Positions 1-8,351 of a stretch of 64,000 nt of DNA are shown one piece after another. Each line of letters opens with the position of its first letter. The stretch's first letter is position 1. Below the pieces are notes generated by a model that worked only from the letters and a program-made list of their open reading frames with translations, was not told the origin of the DNA and made no database searches. Source of the DNA: Novosphingobium sp. PP1Y (GTDB lineage: Bacteria; Pseudomonadota; Alphaproteobacteria; Sphingomonadales; Sphingomonadaceae); NCBI RefSeq assembly GCF_000253255.1, contig NC_015580.1, positions 88,501 through 152,500 on the forward strand, read 5' to 3'. Made by a program: the position numbers and the translations under genes.

Positions 1-1
1 C

Positions 2-2371
2 GGCCACGTGCGCAATTACACGATGGGCGACGTGCTGGCGCGCTACAAGCGCATGACCGGGCATGAAGTGCTCCACCCGATGGGCTGGGACGCCTTCGGC
101 ATGCCGGCCGAGAACGCGGCCATGGAAAAGGGCGTGCATCCCGGCGGCTGGACGCGCGAGAACATCGCGAACATGAAGGCGCAGCTCAAGCGGCTGGGCT
201 TCGCGCTCGACTGGAGCCGCGAAATCGCCACCTGCGAGCCGGAATACTACGGCCACGAGCAGGCGCTGTTCCTCGACCTGTACGAACACGGCCTCGTCTA
301 CCGCAAGGAATCGGCGGTGAACTGGGACCCGGTCGACCAGACGGTGCTGGCCAACGAGCAGGTCATCGACGGGCGCGGCTGGCGCTCGGGTGCACTGGTC
401 GAGAAGCGCAAGCTCAACCAGTGGTTCCTCAAGATCACTGACTTTGCCGACGAACTGCTCGAAGGCCTCTCCAGCCTCGACAAGTGGCCGGAAAAAGTCC
501 GCACGATGCAGGAAAACTGGATCGGCAAGAGCCAGGGCCTGCAGTTCCGCTTCGACCTCTCGGACGGTGGCACGGTCGAAGTCTACTCGACCCGCCCCGA
601 TACGATCTTCGGTGCCAGTTTCGTAGCCGTCGCCGCCGATCACCCGATCGCGCAGGGCGTGGCCGCGGGGAACCCGGAGGTTCAGGACTTCATCGCGCTG
701 TGCAAGCAGGGCGGGACGACCGCGGCCGAGCTGGAAACCGCCGAGAAGCTGGGCTTCGATACCGGCATCACGGCAAGGCACCCGTTCACCGGCGCCGCGC
801 TTCCGGTCTTCATCGCCAACTTCGTGCTGATGGACTACGGCACCGGCGCGGTCATGGCCGTTCCGGGACACGACCAGCGCGACTTCGAGTTCGCGACCAA
901 GTACGCACTGCCGATCCCGCGCGTCGTCGCGGCAAGCCTGGAAGAGGCCGACAAGCCCTTCGACGGCGAGGCCGAGAGCGGTGACGGCGTCATCGTCAAT
1001 TCCGACTTCCTCGACGGGATGAGCGTTGCCGAGGCGAAGGCGGACGTTATCTCCCGTGCCGAAAGCGGCGGCTGGGGCGAAGGCAAGACGGTCTGGCGCC
1101 TGCGCGACTGGGGCGTTTCGCGCCAGCGCTATTGGGGCACGCCGATCCCGTTCATCCACTGCGAAGTCTGCGGCGTCGTGCCGGTGCCCAAGAAGCACCT
1201 GCCGGTGACCCTGCCCGAGGACGTCGACTTCTCGACCCCGGGCAATCCGCTGGTCCGCCATCCGACCTGGAAGCATGTGGATTGTCCGCAGTGCGGCAAG
1301 CCTGCCCGGCGCGAGACCGATACCCTCGACACTTTCGTCGACAGCTCGTGGTACTTCCTGCGCTTCGCCAGCCAGCCCGGCGACAGGCCGTTCGATCCGG
1401 CGAAGATTGCGCAGTGGCTGCCGGTCGAGCAGTACATCGGCGGCATCGAGCACGCGATCCTGCACTTGCTCTATGCTCGTTTCTGGACCCGCGCACTTGC
1501 CCGCATCGGCAAGGTCGAGGTGAAGGAGCCCTTCGCCAGCCTGTTCACGCAGGGCATGGTCACGCACGAGACCTACGAGCGCAGGAATCCCGAGAACGGC
1601 CAGCCGATCTATTTTGCGCCGGGCGACGTCGAACGCACGGCCGAGGGGGCAACGCTCAAGGCCGATGGCGCGCCGGTCGAGATCGGCCGCGTCATCAAGA
1701 TGTCGAAGTCCAAGAAGAACGTCGTCGATCCCGACGAGATCGTCGCGACTTACGGCGCCGATGCGATCCGCTGGTTCATGCTGTCCGACAGCCCGCCCGA
1801 GCGCGACCTGCCCTGGTCGGAAGCGGGTATCGAGGGCTGCGCGCGCTTCGTGCAGCGCCTGTGGCGTCTGTTCGGCCAGTACGACGCCTCGGCCGAGGGC
1901 GAGGACAAGGCGGTCGACCGCAAGGCGCACCAGACTGTCGCCGCCGTGGCCCAGGACATCGAATCGCTCGGCTTCAACAAGGCCGTCGCGCGCATCTACG
2001 AACTGACCGGCGTGATCGAGAAGGCAAAGCCATCGGCCAGCCGTTCGGAAGCGATCCGCAAGGTCCTGCTGCTCGTGGCGCCGATGATGCCGCACCTCGC
2101 CGAAGAGGCTTTCGCCACCTTCGGTCAGGGCCTTGTGGCTGAGGCCGGCTGGCCCGAAGTCGATCCGGCGCTGCTGGTCGAGGACGAAGTGACCGTCGCG
2201 ATCCAGGTGAAGGGCAAGCTGCGCGACACCATCACCGTGGCCAAGGGCACGGCGAAGGAAGAACTCGAGGCGCTTGCTCTCGCCAGCGAGAAAGTGCAGC
2301 GTGCGCTCGATGGTGCCGAGGTGAGGAAAGTGATCGTCGTGCCCGACCGACTGGTGAACCTCGTCGCGTGA
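2..2371 (+). CDS. leuS: Leucyl-tRNA synthetase (5' end outside window)
   Basis: Class I aminoacyl-tRNA synthetase that charges tRNA-Leu in the cytoplasm. The frame is open from the first bases and begins with the final Gly-His of the HxGH signature followed by VRNYTMGDV, so only about 50 N-terminal residues are missing. The second ATP-binding motif KMSKS is encoded at 1697-1711. Between them lie the CP1 editing region (TRPDTIFGASF near 590-630) and a zinc-finger-like CEVCG / CPQCG pair near 1160-1300. The C-terminal half is a typical anticodon-binding and leucine-specific domain. The stop overlaps the GTG start of lptE (GTGA), so leuS, lptE and holA are probably co-transcribed and translationally coupled, an order usual in Alphaproteobacteria. 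The identification is secure. Confidence 0.97.
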   Translation, partial: GHVRNYTMGDVLARYKRMTGHEVLHPMGWDAFGMPAENAAMEKGVHPGGWTRENIANMKAQLKRLGFALDWSREIATCEPEYYGHEQALFLDLYEHGLVYRKESAVNWDPVDQTVLANEQVIDGRGWRSGALVEKRKLNQWFLKITDFADELLEGLSSLDKWPEKVRTMQENWIGKSQGLQFRFDLSDGGTVEVYSTRPDTIFGASFVAVAADHPIAQGVAAGNPEVQDFIALCKQGGTTAAELETAEKLGFDTGITARHPFTGAALPVFIANFVLMDYGTGAVMAVPGHDQRDFEFATKYALPIPRVVAASLEEADKPFDGEAESGDGVIVNSDFLDGMSVAEAKADVISRAESGGWGEGKTVWRLRDWGVSRQRYWGTPIPFIHCEVCGVVPVPKKHLPVTLPEDVDFSTPGNPLVRHPTWKHVDCPQCGKPARRETDTLDTFVDSSWYFLRFASQPGDRPFDPAKIAQWLPVEQYIGGIEHAILHLLYARFWTRALARIGKVEVKEPFASLFTQGMVTHETYERRNPENGQPIYFAPGDVERTAEGATLKADGAPVEIGRVIKMSKSKKNVVDPDEIVATYGADAIRWFMLSDSPPERDLPWSEAGIEGCARFVQRLWRLFGQYDASAEGEDKAVDRKAHQTVAAVAQDIESLGFNKAVARIYELTGVIEKAKPSASRSEAIRKVLLLVAPMMPHLAEEAFATFGQGLVAEAGWPEVDPALLVEDEVTVAIQVKGKLRDTITVAKGTAKEELEALALASEKVQRALDGAEVRKVIVVPDRLVNLVA

Positions 2372-2865
2372 AACGCGCCCTGGCCCTGTTCGGAGCACTG
2401 ATGCTCGCCGGCTGCGGGTTGCAGCCGATGTACGCCGGTGGCGGCAGCGGCGCCGTGGCGCGCGGCCTGTCCGACATCCAGGTGGCCGCGATAGAAGGGC
2501 GCGCGGGCTGGCTCGTGCGCAATGCTCTGGTCGATCAGTTGGGCAAGGGGCAGGCCGGCTCGACGCCGCGCTATCGCCTCGATGTCCGGCTCGATGACAA
2601 GCTGGAGGGCTTCGCGCTCTTGTCCGACGACACCGTCGGCCGTGAACGCCGTACGCTGCGGGCCCGCTATCAGCTCGTCGACCTGAACAGCGACGAGATC
2701 GTCCTCGACGCCTCCGCCGGTTCGGACGCAGGCATCGACGTGGTCTCCTCGGACTATGCGACGATCGCGGCCGAACAGGCAGCGCTGGAGAACCTCGCCA
2801 AGGACGTCGCCAACCGAATTGTCACCAATGTCGCGCTGCGTCTGCGCGGCGATACGAGCCAGTGA
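2368..2865 (+). CDS. lptE: LPS-assembly lipoprotein LptE
   Basis: Outer-membrane lipoprotein that plugs and assembles the LptD translocon, the last step of LPS export. The 165-residue product starts with a basic, hydrophobic signal ending in a lipobox (L13-A-G-C16), so Cys16 would be lipidated. This is followed by the typical GLQPMY start of mature alphaproteobacterial LptE. The GTG start overlaps the leuS stop, and the stop overlaps the holA GTG start by four bases. It fits with lptA and lptC on the opposite strand a few kb away. Sequence conservation in this family is weak, and the call rests on the lipobox, size and the leuS-lptE-holA order. Confidence 0.9.
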   Translation: MKRALALFGALMLAGCGLQPMYAGGGSGAVARGLSDIQVAAIEGRAGWLVRNALVDQLGKGQAGSTPRYRLDVRLDDKLEGFALLSDDTVGRERRTLRARYQLVDLNSDEIVLDASAGSDAGIDVVSSDYATIAAEQAALENLAKDVANRIVTNVALRLRGDTSQ

Positions 2866-3905
2866 AGGCAACGCAGAAAGACTTCGCCGGGATCGCTTCA
2901 CGCGCGGCTCGCGATGTGCGCGTTGCCTTTTTCTGCGGCCCGGACGAATCCGGCGCGCTGGACGCTGCGCACAAGCTGGTCTCTTTGCTGGCGGATCCGG
3001 GCGAGCGGATCGAGTTGCCCGGCGCGGAACTGCGCAGGGACCCGGTGCGCCTGGGTGACGAGGCCCGCTCCAATTCGCTGTTCGGTGGAACCCGCCACAT
3101 CTGGGTGCGAGCGCAGGGCGACGAGGCCCATGACGCGGTGCGCAACCTGATCGAGGACGATGTCGAGTCCTGCCCGGTCGTGATTGTCGCCACCGGGGCG
3201 ACCGACAAGTCGCGCACCGCGAAGCTGCTGATCAACCGCGACGATGCCCTCGTGGCGATGTTCTATCCGCCCGATCTCGGCGCCGTGACCGGCGCTGTGC
3301 GCACGATGGCCAATGGCGCCGGCCTCAAGATGGGCGGTGAACTGGCCGAGCGCATCGCCCGCGGCGCTGGTCTCGACAGCCGGATTGCCCGCTCCGAAGT
3401 GGAGAAGCTGGCACTCTATCTCGATGCTTCGCCGGAGACGCCGCGACCGGTCTCGGCCGCCGATCTCGACGCCGTGGGCGCACAGACCGAGGACGACGAT
3501 TTCTCGCCCCTGGTCGATACCGTGCTCGGTGGGCGCCGTAACGCAGTTGCAAGCGAACTGAAGCGGATCCGCGAACTTGGGATGAACCCGGTCGGCCTGC
3601 TGCTTGCCTTCGAGCGTCGGACGGCGCAGCTGGCCGCGCTGAACGCGAAGCTGGGCCGCGGCGGCGACGTTGCCGGGCTCCTCAAGGCCGAAGCGGGCGC
3701 GCGTCGTATCTTCTGGAAAGATCAGCCCGCGCTCAACGAACAATTGCGCATCTGGCGTGGTCCGCGAATCGAACGCCTCACCGCGAAGCTTGTTGCAATG
3801 CACCAGTCGTTGCTGGCGAATAGCCAGGATGCGGAACTCCTCCTGGCTGAAGGACTGCTCGAAATAGCCAGAACCGCCTGTCTGACGGTGAAGCAGCGGA
3901 TATAG
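2862..3905 (+). CDS. holA: DNA polymerase III subunit delta
   Basis: Delta subunit of the clamp-loader complex, which opens the beta sliding clamp during replication. The 347-residue length fits the family. The N-terminal region has the degenerate nucleotide-fold segment (FFCGPDESGALDAAHKL near residue 18-36) that replaces a functional Walker A in HolA. The C-terminal helical domain ends in a basic stretch. The GTG start overlaps the lptE stop (GTGA), giving a leuS-lptE-holA operon. The next gene starts about 150 bp later behind its own putative promoter. Confidence 0.92.
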   Translation: MKATQKDFAGIASRAARDVRVAFFCGPDESGALDAAHKLVSLLADPGERIELPGAELRRDPVRLGDEARSNSLFGGTRHIWVRAQGDEAHDAVRNLIEDDVESCPVVIVATGATDKSRTAKLLINRDDALVAMFYPPDLGAVTGAVRTMANGAGLKMGGELAERIARGAGLDSRIARSEVEKLALYLDASPETPRPVSAADLDAVGAQTEDDDFSPLVDTVLGGRRNAVASELKRIRELGMNPVGLLLAFERRTAQLAALNAKLGRGGDVAGLLKAEAGARRIFWKDQPALNEQLRIWRGPRIERLTAKLVAMHQSLLANSQDAELLLAEGLLEIARTACLTVKQRI

Positions 3906-4059
3906 GGAACGTTTTGACTTAATCCGCTTTTCCAATTGCACGCCGCGTTTTTAAGCTTCAATATCTTCTGCAGTGCAGCATCGCATCGACCGCAATCGAT
4001 GCCAGCGATCTGTGAGGAAAGCAGGCATTGTGCAGTTGGATTCGAGGAGTGCGGAACCA

Positions 4060-5457
4060 ATGAATGCGCCGTTCACGACGGGCGAGTTCATTAAAGGGCA
4101 GGAATTCGACGAGCTCCTCGTCGCGCCCTCGCTCGTCCGACGCAGACTCCAGTGTTACCTTGCTCTTCTCATCAGCGATGTCGTCGCAGTCTTTCTGGGT
4201 TTTGCTGTCGCCGGCCAATTGTACATGGCCACGAAGGGCTTGGAGGACTCCTTCCTCTACGGGTCCCTGATCTTCCCGATTTTCCTGACGATTGCTTTCT
4301 ACAACGGCGCCTATTCAATCGATGCGCTCCGCTCCGGCTGGTCCGGGATCATGCGGGCAGAGCTGGCATTCGTCATTGCCGTGGCCGTTGTCGTCTTCGT
4401 GCAGTTTCTGACAAGTTCGAGCGCCGATTTCTCCCGCGTGACATTCAACGGCGGGGCCATTCTGGCCATGGCGCTGATTGCGTGGCTGCGTCTGCAGATG
4501 CGCAGTTTCGTGGCGTGGCGATGCGGTGGCAGCGTTATCAACGAACTGATTATCGACGATGGCGGGCCGCAGGTGCAGATCCGCAATGCCATCCGCATTT
4601 CCGCAGCGGCCATGGGCTTGCGCCCCAATCTCAACGACCCGGACGATCTCGATCGTGTCGGTCTGGTCCTGCGCAACATCGATCGGGTTGTCGTCAGCTG
4701 TCCGTCCGATCGTCGCCTCGATTGGGCGATGATCCTCAAGGGTGCCAACGTCGAAGGCGAAGTACTGGACGATCAGGTTGCCAGGCTGGGCGCGCAGGGC
4801 GCCCGCACGATCGGCAATCACGGTCTGCTGATGGTTTCCGCGGGACCGCTCGGCCTGCGCCAGCGCGCGATCAAGCGCATCTTCGACATGGCCTTCGCCG
4901 GCTCGGCGATCCTCGTGCTTTCGCCATTGCTGATCGTTGTCGCATTGGCGATCAAGCTGCAGGACGGTGGCCCGGTCCTGTTCATCCAGAAGCGCATGGG
5001 ACGCGGCAACTGCTTCTTCAACATGTACAAGTTCCGCAGCATGACGACGGCGCTGTGCGACAGCGACGGCAATGTCTCGGCCTCCAAGGACGACAAGAGG
5101 ATCACTCCGGTCGGCAAGTTCATCCGTTCGACCAGCCTCGACGAGCTGCCGCAGCTCTTCAACGTCCTGCTCGGCGACATGAGCCTTGTCGGACCCCGCC
5201 CGCACGCCACCGGCTCGCTGGCGGGGCAGAAGCTCTTCTGGGAAGTGGACCGCCGTTACTGGCAGCGGCACAGCCTGAAGCCGGGCCTCAGCGGCCTGGC
5301 CCAGGTGCGCGGCTTTCGCGGTGCCACCGATCACGAGGGCGACCTCGTGAAGCGCCTGCAGTCCGATCTTGAGTATCTCGAGGGCTGGACCATCGGCCGC
5401 GACATCAAGATTCTGTTCCTGACCTTGCGCGTTCTGGTCCACGACCGCGCGTTCTGA
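4060..5457 (+). CDS. Polyprenyl-phosphate hexose-1-phosphate transferase (WcaJ/SpsB-like)
   Basis: Initiating glycosyltransferase of exopolysaccharide synthesis. It transfers a sugar-1-phosphate from a nucleotide sugar to undecaprenyl phosphate at the inner membrane. I chose the ATG at 4060 (465 aa) because it has GAGGAG upstream at 4044-4049 and a normal N-terminus. An in-frame GTG at 4030 and the longer frame from 3973 are alternatives. The N-terminal half has about four membrane helices. A further hydrophobic hairpin precedes the bacterial sugar transferase domain, recognisable by KRIFD, a KFRSM block, DELPQLFNV, GDMSLVGPRP and KPGLSGLAQV. Upstream, TTGCAC at 3936 and CAATAT at 3959 with a 17-bp spacer are a weak promoter candidate. 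In sphingomonads this family includes the glucosyl-1-phosphate transferase of sphingan gums (SpsB/GelB). The substrate here is not readable. It stands alone in the window, but exosortase A-associated glycan genes lie 12 kb away. Confidence 0.9.
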   Translation: MNAPFTTGEFIKGQEFDELLVAPSLVRRRLQCYLALLISDVVAVFLGFAVAGQLYMATKGLEDSFLYGSLIFPIFLTIAFYNGAYSIDALRSGWSGIMRAELAFVIAVAVVVFVQFLTSSSADFSRVTFNGGAILAMALIAWLRLQMRSFVAWRCGGSVINELIIDDGGPQVQIRNAIRISAAAMGLRPNLNDPDDLDRVGLVLRNIDRVVVSCPSDRRLDWAMILKGANVEGEVLDDQVARLGAQGARTIGNHGLLMVSAGPLGLRQRAIKRIFDMAFAGSAILVLSPLLIVVALAIKLQDGGPVLFIQKRMGRGNCFFNMYKFRSMTTALCDSDGNVSASKDDKRITPVGKFIRSTSLDELPQLFNVLLGDMSLVGPRPHATGSLAGQKLFWEVDRRYWQRHSLKPGLSGLAQVRGFRGATDHEGDLVKRLQSDLEYLEGWTIGRDIKILFLTLRVLVHDRAF

Positions 5458-5549
5458 GCGCGAAGGACGAAGCCTCGGTCTATCGATCGTTGCCCAGGCG
5501 TCAATTGCGCTGAACGATGACGTCAGGGGCCAGTGTGGCCCCGCATCCG

Positions 5550-6077
5550 TCAGTTTTGCTTGGGAACGCTGAAAGTGCCCGAGACGCGGCCACCCGAAGC
5601 CGAGGATACCCCGCTCTTCAGGTCGATGACGAAACGCCCGCCGCGCAGGGTGTCGGAATCGCGCTTGAGCGAGGCATTACCGATCATCGTGATGATGCGC
5701 TTGTTGAAGTCGTAGATCGCGGTATCGCCGGTCGCCACTTCGTTGCCGCGGGTGACGGTCACCCCGCCGCTGGCCGTGATCCGCTGCAGCTTGAGCTCAT
5801 CGGCATTGGTGAAATTGACGATGGTGCGCGCGGCGCGCAGGCGCAGGTCGGTCTGCTTGATATCGACATTGCCGGTCAGCACGACGCGGTTCTGCTTGTC
5901 CTGCAGCTCGATGCGGTCGGCGGCATAGTCGACCGGCGCATTGGTATCGTGGCCGGGGAAGACTTGCGCGCCAAGCTGCTGCGTCGCGATCAGGCTGGCG
6001 CCGGCCAGCAGCGGCAGGGCGACGGCGACGCGCATTGCGGCACGGGAGGTGAAAGGGCGCGGGCTGCGACGGGTCAT
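5550..6077 (-). CDS. lptA: LPS transport periplasmic protein LptA
   Basis: Periplasmic bridge protein that carries LPS from the inner membrane (LptC) to LptD/LptE. The product is 175 residues with a cleavable signal sequence (hydrophobic residues about 14-33, cleavage near QLGAQ). The mature domain is OstA-like and shows the motifs ADRIELQDKQNRVVLTGNV and ITASGGVTVTRGNEVATGD. The start ATG overlaps the lptC stop by four bases (ATGA), so the two are translationally coupled. No LptB ATPase gene is visible downstream in this window, although it often follows lptA in other bacteria. Confidence 0.93.
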   Translation of the reverse strand: MTRRSPRPFTSRAAMRVAVALPLLAGASLIATQQLGAQVFPGHDTNAPVDYAADRIELQDKQNRVVLTGNVDIKQTDLRLRAARTIVNFTNADELKLQRITASGGVTVTRGNEVATGDTAIYDFNKRIITMIGNASLKRDSDTLRGGRFVIDLKSGVSSASGGRVSGTFSVPKQN

Positions 6078-6721
6078 TGCGGTATCCTAAGCTTGCCGGG
6101 CGTCATGCGCAGCCGGGCATTGCCTTCAAGCGTGACTGTTCGTTCGTTGAAATCGGCCTTCATGGTCTGCGCCGCGAAAGTGCCGGTGGGCACTTTGCCT
6201 TCGACGCCGCCCGTGCCGACGGCCTTGCGGTCCTTGACGTCGATGGCGACGTTGTTCGTCACCATGCGATAGCCGTCCGCAGCCGCGAAATTCACCGGCC
6301 CGTCAACCTTGATCGTTTCGGTATCGTAATTGTACGCACCGCGTGGCGCGTCGATCTTGGCGGGGCCGTCGTTGAGATTGAGCTGCGCCACCAGGTCCAG
6401 CATCTGCACCACCGGCAAGCTCGCGGACTTCTGCACCGCGCTTCCGGCCGTGACGACGAAGGCCCGGCCGCGATCGTCGAGGCCGCGATAGGCCGCATCG
6501 GCCACGCGGATGCGTTCCTTTGTCACGGCCACCTTGTTGCGGTCGAGCAGGAAGCTGATCTCGCCGCGCGGCGACAGGGGCATGAGAATCATGATGGCGG
6601 CAACCACGCCTATCCCTGCCGGCAGGGCCTTGGCGAGGAAGGCGACAAGCCGGTCATGCGAACCGCCCGGCGCAGCGAAGTGCCGGCGTCGGTTGCGGAT
6701 CTGGGTGGCCTCGACCGACAT
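6074..6721 (-). CDS. lptC: LPS export ABC transporter periplasmic protein LptC
   Basis: Single-pass inner-membrane protein of the LPS exporter that receives LPS from LptBFG and hands it to LptA. It is 215 residues with one N-terminal membrane helix (about residues 30-50, GIGVVAAIMILMPL) followed by a periplasmic OstA-like beta domain (DAPRGAYNYDTETIKVDGPV; NVAIDVKDRKAVGTGGVEG). It begins 7 bases after the RNase D stop and overlaps lptA by 4 bases, so rnd-lptC-lptA look like one transcript. Confidence 0.92.
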   Translation of the reverse strand: MSVEATQIRNRRRHFAAPGGSHDRLVAFLAKALPAGIGVVAAIMILMPLSPRGEISFLLDRNKVAVTKERIRVADAAYRGLDDRGRAFVVTAGSAVQKSASLPVVQMLDLVAQLNLNDGPAKIDAPRGAYNYDTETIKVDGPVNFAAADGYRMVTNNVAIDVKDRKAVGTGGVEGKVPTGTFAAQTMKADFNERTVTLEGNARLRMTPGKLRIPQ

Positions 6722-6727
6722 GGTCGA

Positions 6728-7351
6728 TCAGGCGGCCTGGTGGCTGAAGATGTCGTGATCCGGCCAGCCGGCCAGGTCGAGCCGGGCGCGTGCCGGCAGG
6801 AAATCGAAACAGGCCTGCGCGATCTCAGTCCGCTTCTCGCGGGCGAGGCGCTCGACGAGAATTTCGTGCATGGCGTGCAGATAGCGCACGTCCGATGCCG
6901 CATAGTCCTTCTGCGCGTCGCTCAGCTCGGGTGCGCCCCAGTCGCTCGACTGCTGCTGCTTCGATACTTCCTTGCCGAGAAGCTCGCGCACGAGGTCCTT
7001 CAGGCCGTGGCGATCTGTGTAAGTGCGCACCAGCTTGCTGGCGATCTTGGTGCAGAACACCGGCGCAGCCATCACGCCCAGGTAATGTTCGATCGCGGCC
7101 AGGTCAAAGCGCGCGAAATGGTAAAGCTTGAGGCGCGCCGGATCGGCAAGGACAGCCTTGAGATTAGGCGCATCGAATGTGCTTCCGGGGCCGAAGCGGA
7201 CGAGATGCTCGTCGCCCTTGCCGTCGGAAATCTGGACCACGCAGAGGCGGTCGCGCGGGGTTATGAGGCCCATCGTCTCGGTATCGACGGCGACGGGGCC
7301 CGGGGCGAGGACGCCTTCGGGGAGATCTTCTTCGTGGAGATAGACAGCCAT
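6728..7351 (-). CDS. rnd: Short RNase D-type 3'-5' exonuclease
   Basis: DEDD-family exoribonuclease of 207 residues. Acidic catalytic residues are visible: D23 and E25 in VDTETMG, an Asp in HFARFDLAAIEHYL, and the final DYAASDVRYL block of the DEDDy type. It consists of the exonuclease domain alone and lacks the HRDC domains of the E. coli enzyme (375 aa), as is common in Alphaproteobacteria. The frame remains open upstream, but the ATG at 7351 gives the usual short N-terminus (MAVYLHEEDLPEG). It heads an operon with lptC and lptA. A role in tRNA 3' maturation or RNA turnover is inferred from the family. Confidence 0.88.
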   Translation of the reverse strand: MAVYLHEEDLPEGVLAPGPVAVDTETMGLITPRDRLCVVQISDGKGDEHLVRFGPGSTFDAPNLKAVLADPARLKLYHFARFDLAAIEHYLGVMAAPVFCTKIASKLVRTYTDRHGLKDLVRELLGKEVSKQQQSSDWGAPELSDAQKDYAASDVRYLHAMHEILVERLAREKRTEIAQACFDFLPARARLDLAGWPDHDIFSHQAA

Positions 7352-7443
7352 GATCCGAAAATGCTTAGGGACTGGGCCGGTGTTTCGCAATGGGCGCTGT
7401 TCGCGAAGGGCGGCTCCCTGGCGCTTTCGGAGGACGAACGGGC

Positions 7444-8133
7444 ATGAATGCAACAGCAAGCGCGCAGTCAGTGCCCCCGGCATGGCAGCCGGTGCTGGGC
7501 GAGGTGCTCGAATCGCGCGAATCCAGACAGTTGATCGGCTGGCTGCAGGCTCAGGAAGAAGCCGGCAAGCGAATCTATCCACCGCACGGCCATCGCCTGC
7601 GTGCGCTCGAACTGACGCCGCTGGACGCGGTGCGGGTCGTGATTCTCGGTCAGGACCCCTATCACGGCGCGGGCCAGGCGCACGGCCTGGCTTTCTCGGT
7701 GCCCGAAGGGGTGCGCGTGCCGCCATCGCTGGCGAATATCTACAAGGAGCTGGCGAGCGACTGCGGCGTCACCGCGCCGGGTCACGGCAACCTGGAGCAT
7801 TGGGCGCGGCAGGGCGTGCTGCTGCTCAACAATGCGCTGACCGTGGAGGAAGGGCAGGCCGGCTCGCACCAGAAAAAGGGCTGGGAAGCGATCACCGATG
7901 CTGCCGTGGCTGCCGTCGCCGCCAAGAGCGAGCCATGCGTGTTCCTGCTCTGGGGCAACCATGCGCAGAAGAAGGCGTCGCGGGTACCGGGACTGGCTTC
8001 GAGTCACCATCTCGTGCTGACGGCGCCGCATCCCAGCCCGCTGTCGGCGCATTCCGGGTTCTTCGGCTGCAGCCACTTCAGCCGCGCCAATGCCTTCCTT
8101 GCCGAGAACGGGCGCGGGACGATCGACTGGTAA
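7444..8133 (+). CDS. ung: Uracil-DNA glycosylase (family 1)
   Basis: Excises uracil from DNA, the first step of base-excision repair of deaminated cytosine. The protein is 229 residues from the ATG at 7444, which has a GGAGGA-type site at about 7429. The water-activating loop GQDPYH is at residues 69-74 (catalytic Asp71) and the Leu-intercalation/minor-groove loop is HPSPLSAH near residue 198. LLLNNALTVE and LLWGNHAQ are also diagnostic of family 1. It is divergent from rnd, with less than 100 bp between the starts. Confidence 0.95.
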   Translation: MNATASAQSVPPAWQPVLGEVLESRESRQLIGWLQAQEEAGKRIYPPHGHRLRALELTPLDAVRVVILGQDPYHGAGQAHGLAFSVPEGVRVPPSLANIYKELASDCGVTAPGHGNLEHWARQGVLLLNNALTVEEGQAGSHQKKGWEAITDAAVAAVAAKSEPCVFLLWGNHAQKKASRVPGLASSHHLVLTAPHPSPLSAHSGFFGCSHFSRANAFLAENGRGTIDW

Positions 8134-8173
8134 GGACAGGAGCGCCGCGCTCAATTCCATTCCGGGCTGCCCT

Positions 8174-8236
8174 CCGCTCGGCCTGAGTGGCGGTTTGCGG
8201 ATTCCTTCGACAGGCTCAGAATGAGCACGCGCGGCT
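8174..8236. repeat. Degenerate REP-like element
   Basis: The intergenic space after ung contains CTTCGACAGGCTCAG (8206-8220) followed by a GAGC...GCGG arm. A partly complementary CCGCTCGGCCTGAG arm lies upstream at about 8174. In sphingomonad genomes I know a dispersed palindromic element with a CCTTCGACAAGCTCAGG core flanked by CCG...CGG arms, and this copy looks like a decayed member. The pairing between the arms is imperfect, so the call is tentative. Confidence 0.4.
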
Positions 8237-8294
8237 CTCTATGGAGATTTCCGGGTGAGGTCAGCGCGAATCGCGGCGAACGGCCCTCGTGCCA

Positions 8295-8332
8295 ACGGAA
8301 AAGGGGCGCGCCTCGCGGCACGCCCCTTTCGT
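8295..8332 (-). terminator. Rho-independent terminator of gltBD
   Basis: A perfect 9-bp inverted repeat AAAGGGGCG (8300-8308) / CGCCCCTTT (8321-8329). Read on the minus strand it ends in CGCCCCTTTTCC. It lies about 20 bases past the gltD stop codon, so it is placed to end the gltB-gltD transcript. Confidence 0.75.
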
Positions 8333-8351
8333 GATTTCGGCCCGGTCCGGC

